From IMCC45349 sp047219225 (GTDB taxonomy: Bacteria; Bacteroidota; Bacteroidia; Flavobacteriales; Flavobacteriaceae): 64,000 nt of DNA. A program made the translations under genes and the position numbers. How positions within the stretch are numbered: position 1 is the first letter of the stretch; the number at the start of each line of letters is the position of its first letter. This document shows, one piece after another, positions 63,895-64,000 of this stretch. Location of the stretch: NCBI RefSeq assembly GCF_047219225.1, contig NZ_CP178208.1, positions 2,914,001 to 2,978,000 on the forward strand, in the 5' to 3' direction. A model generated the notes under the pieces. It ran no database searches. It was not told where the DNA came from and saw nothing but the letters and a program-made list of their open reading frames with translations.

Positions 63895-64000
63895 TTACTC
63901 TTCGTCTTTAATAGTGTTTTCAAAAAAACTGAACATGTTTCCACCATAACTTTTTGAATAACTAAAATGCTTGAAATTTGATAAATCTGTATGTTTTGAA
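63895..64000 (-). CDS. rsmD: 16S rRNA (guanine966-N2)-methyltransferase RsmD, C-terminal end
   Basis: Only the last 35 codons are inside the window; the remainder lies beyond the right edge. They read SKHTDLSNF, then KSYGGNMFSFFE and a short acidic tail to the TAA. The SKHTDLS and YGGxxFSFF signatures are typical of the end of flavobacterial RsmD, which methylates G966 of 16S rRNA. The call rests on this short tail. Confidence 0.72.
   Translation of the reverse strand, partial: SKHTDLSNFKHFSYSKSYGGNMFSFFENTIKDEE

Overview
The window is AT-rich chromosomal DNA of a member of the Bacteroidota, almost certainly a marine or environmental Flavobacteriaceae. The evidence is a type IX secretion system (T9SS) gene (PorQ), T9SS sorting domains, a PorP/SprF partner, a SusC-like TonB receptor, TAnnTTTG promoter boxes, weak ribosome binding sites, DUF6452/DUF6768/head-GIN families and a zinc-module-less DnaX. 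Most of it is ordinary core chromosome. I see no phage, insertion sequence, integron, CRISPR array or recognisable defence cluster. Genus is not resolved.

Layout. 0.2-8 kb: RlmD with a truncated DUF6452 lipoprotein, a small ECF sigma/DUF6768 pair, ornithine aminotransferase, small membrane proteins, a T9SS cargo protein and an Smr protein. 8-15 kb: Ca-binding-type lipoprotein, cysteine desulfurase, CHAP lipoprotein, SusC-like receptor and M23 peptidase. 15-18.5 kb: coiled-coil protein, ZapA, a probable 6S RNA, RNase Y and XerD. 18.6-26 kb: two small outer-membrane barrels, AroQ, Lpd, DinB-like protein, MsrB, M48 peptidase, UMF1 transporter and a lipoprotein, several closed by textbook terminators. 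26-29 kb: an ECF sigma operon with a membrane protein and two beta-structured envelope proteins. 29-36 kb: Lon, PorQ, Cmk and ribosomal protein S1. 36-40.5 kb: PyrR, PyrB, a STAS-like protein, RNase Z and PdxH.

41.5-56.1 kb is the standout locus. A four-gene leftward operon encodes a small secreted protein, a 3716-residue T9SS-secreted adhesin, its PorP/SprF-type partner and an OmpA-family peptidoglycan-binding protein. The adhesin carries two arrays of near-identical 237-bp repeats: 17 units, then 7 full units plus a partial one. Each unit encodes a 79-residue four-cysteine HYR-like module. The arrays show higher-order duplications, the signature of recent unequal exchange. 56-64 kb holds a SixA-type phosphatase, a Ppx/GppA phosphatase, the dnaX-lipoprotein-miaE operon, a secreted protein of unknown role, RNase P RNA, two small envelope genes and the tail of RsmD.

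The less obvious signals are: a possible slippery A-run in dnaX that would give a short gamma-like product; two arrays of about 21-bp-phased repeats upstream of a CAP lipoprotein and of the SixA gene; a shared TGTCTTA-type inverted-repeat motif upstream of three unlinked genes; a structured rpsA leader; and promoter boxes so close to start codons (rlmD, porQ) that the messages may be leaderless. All functions are read from sequence motifs and context; no search was run.
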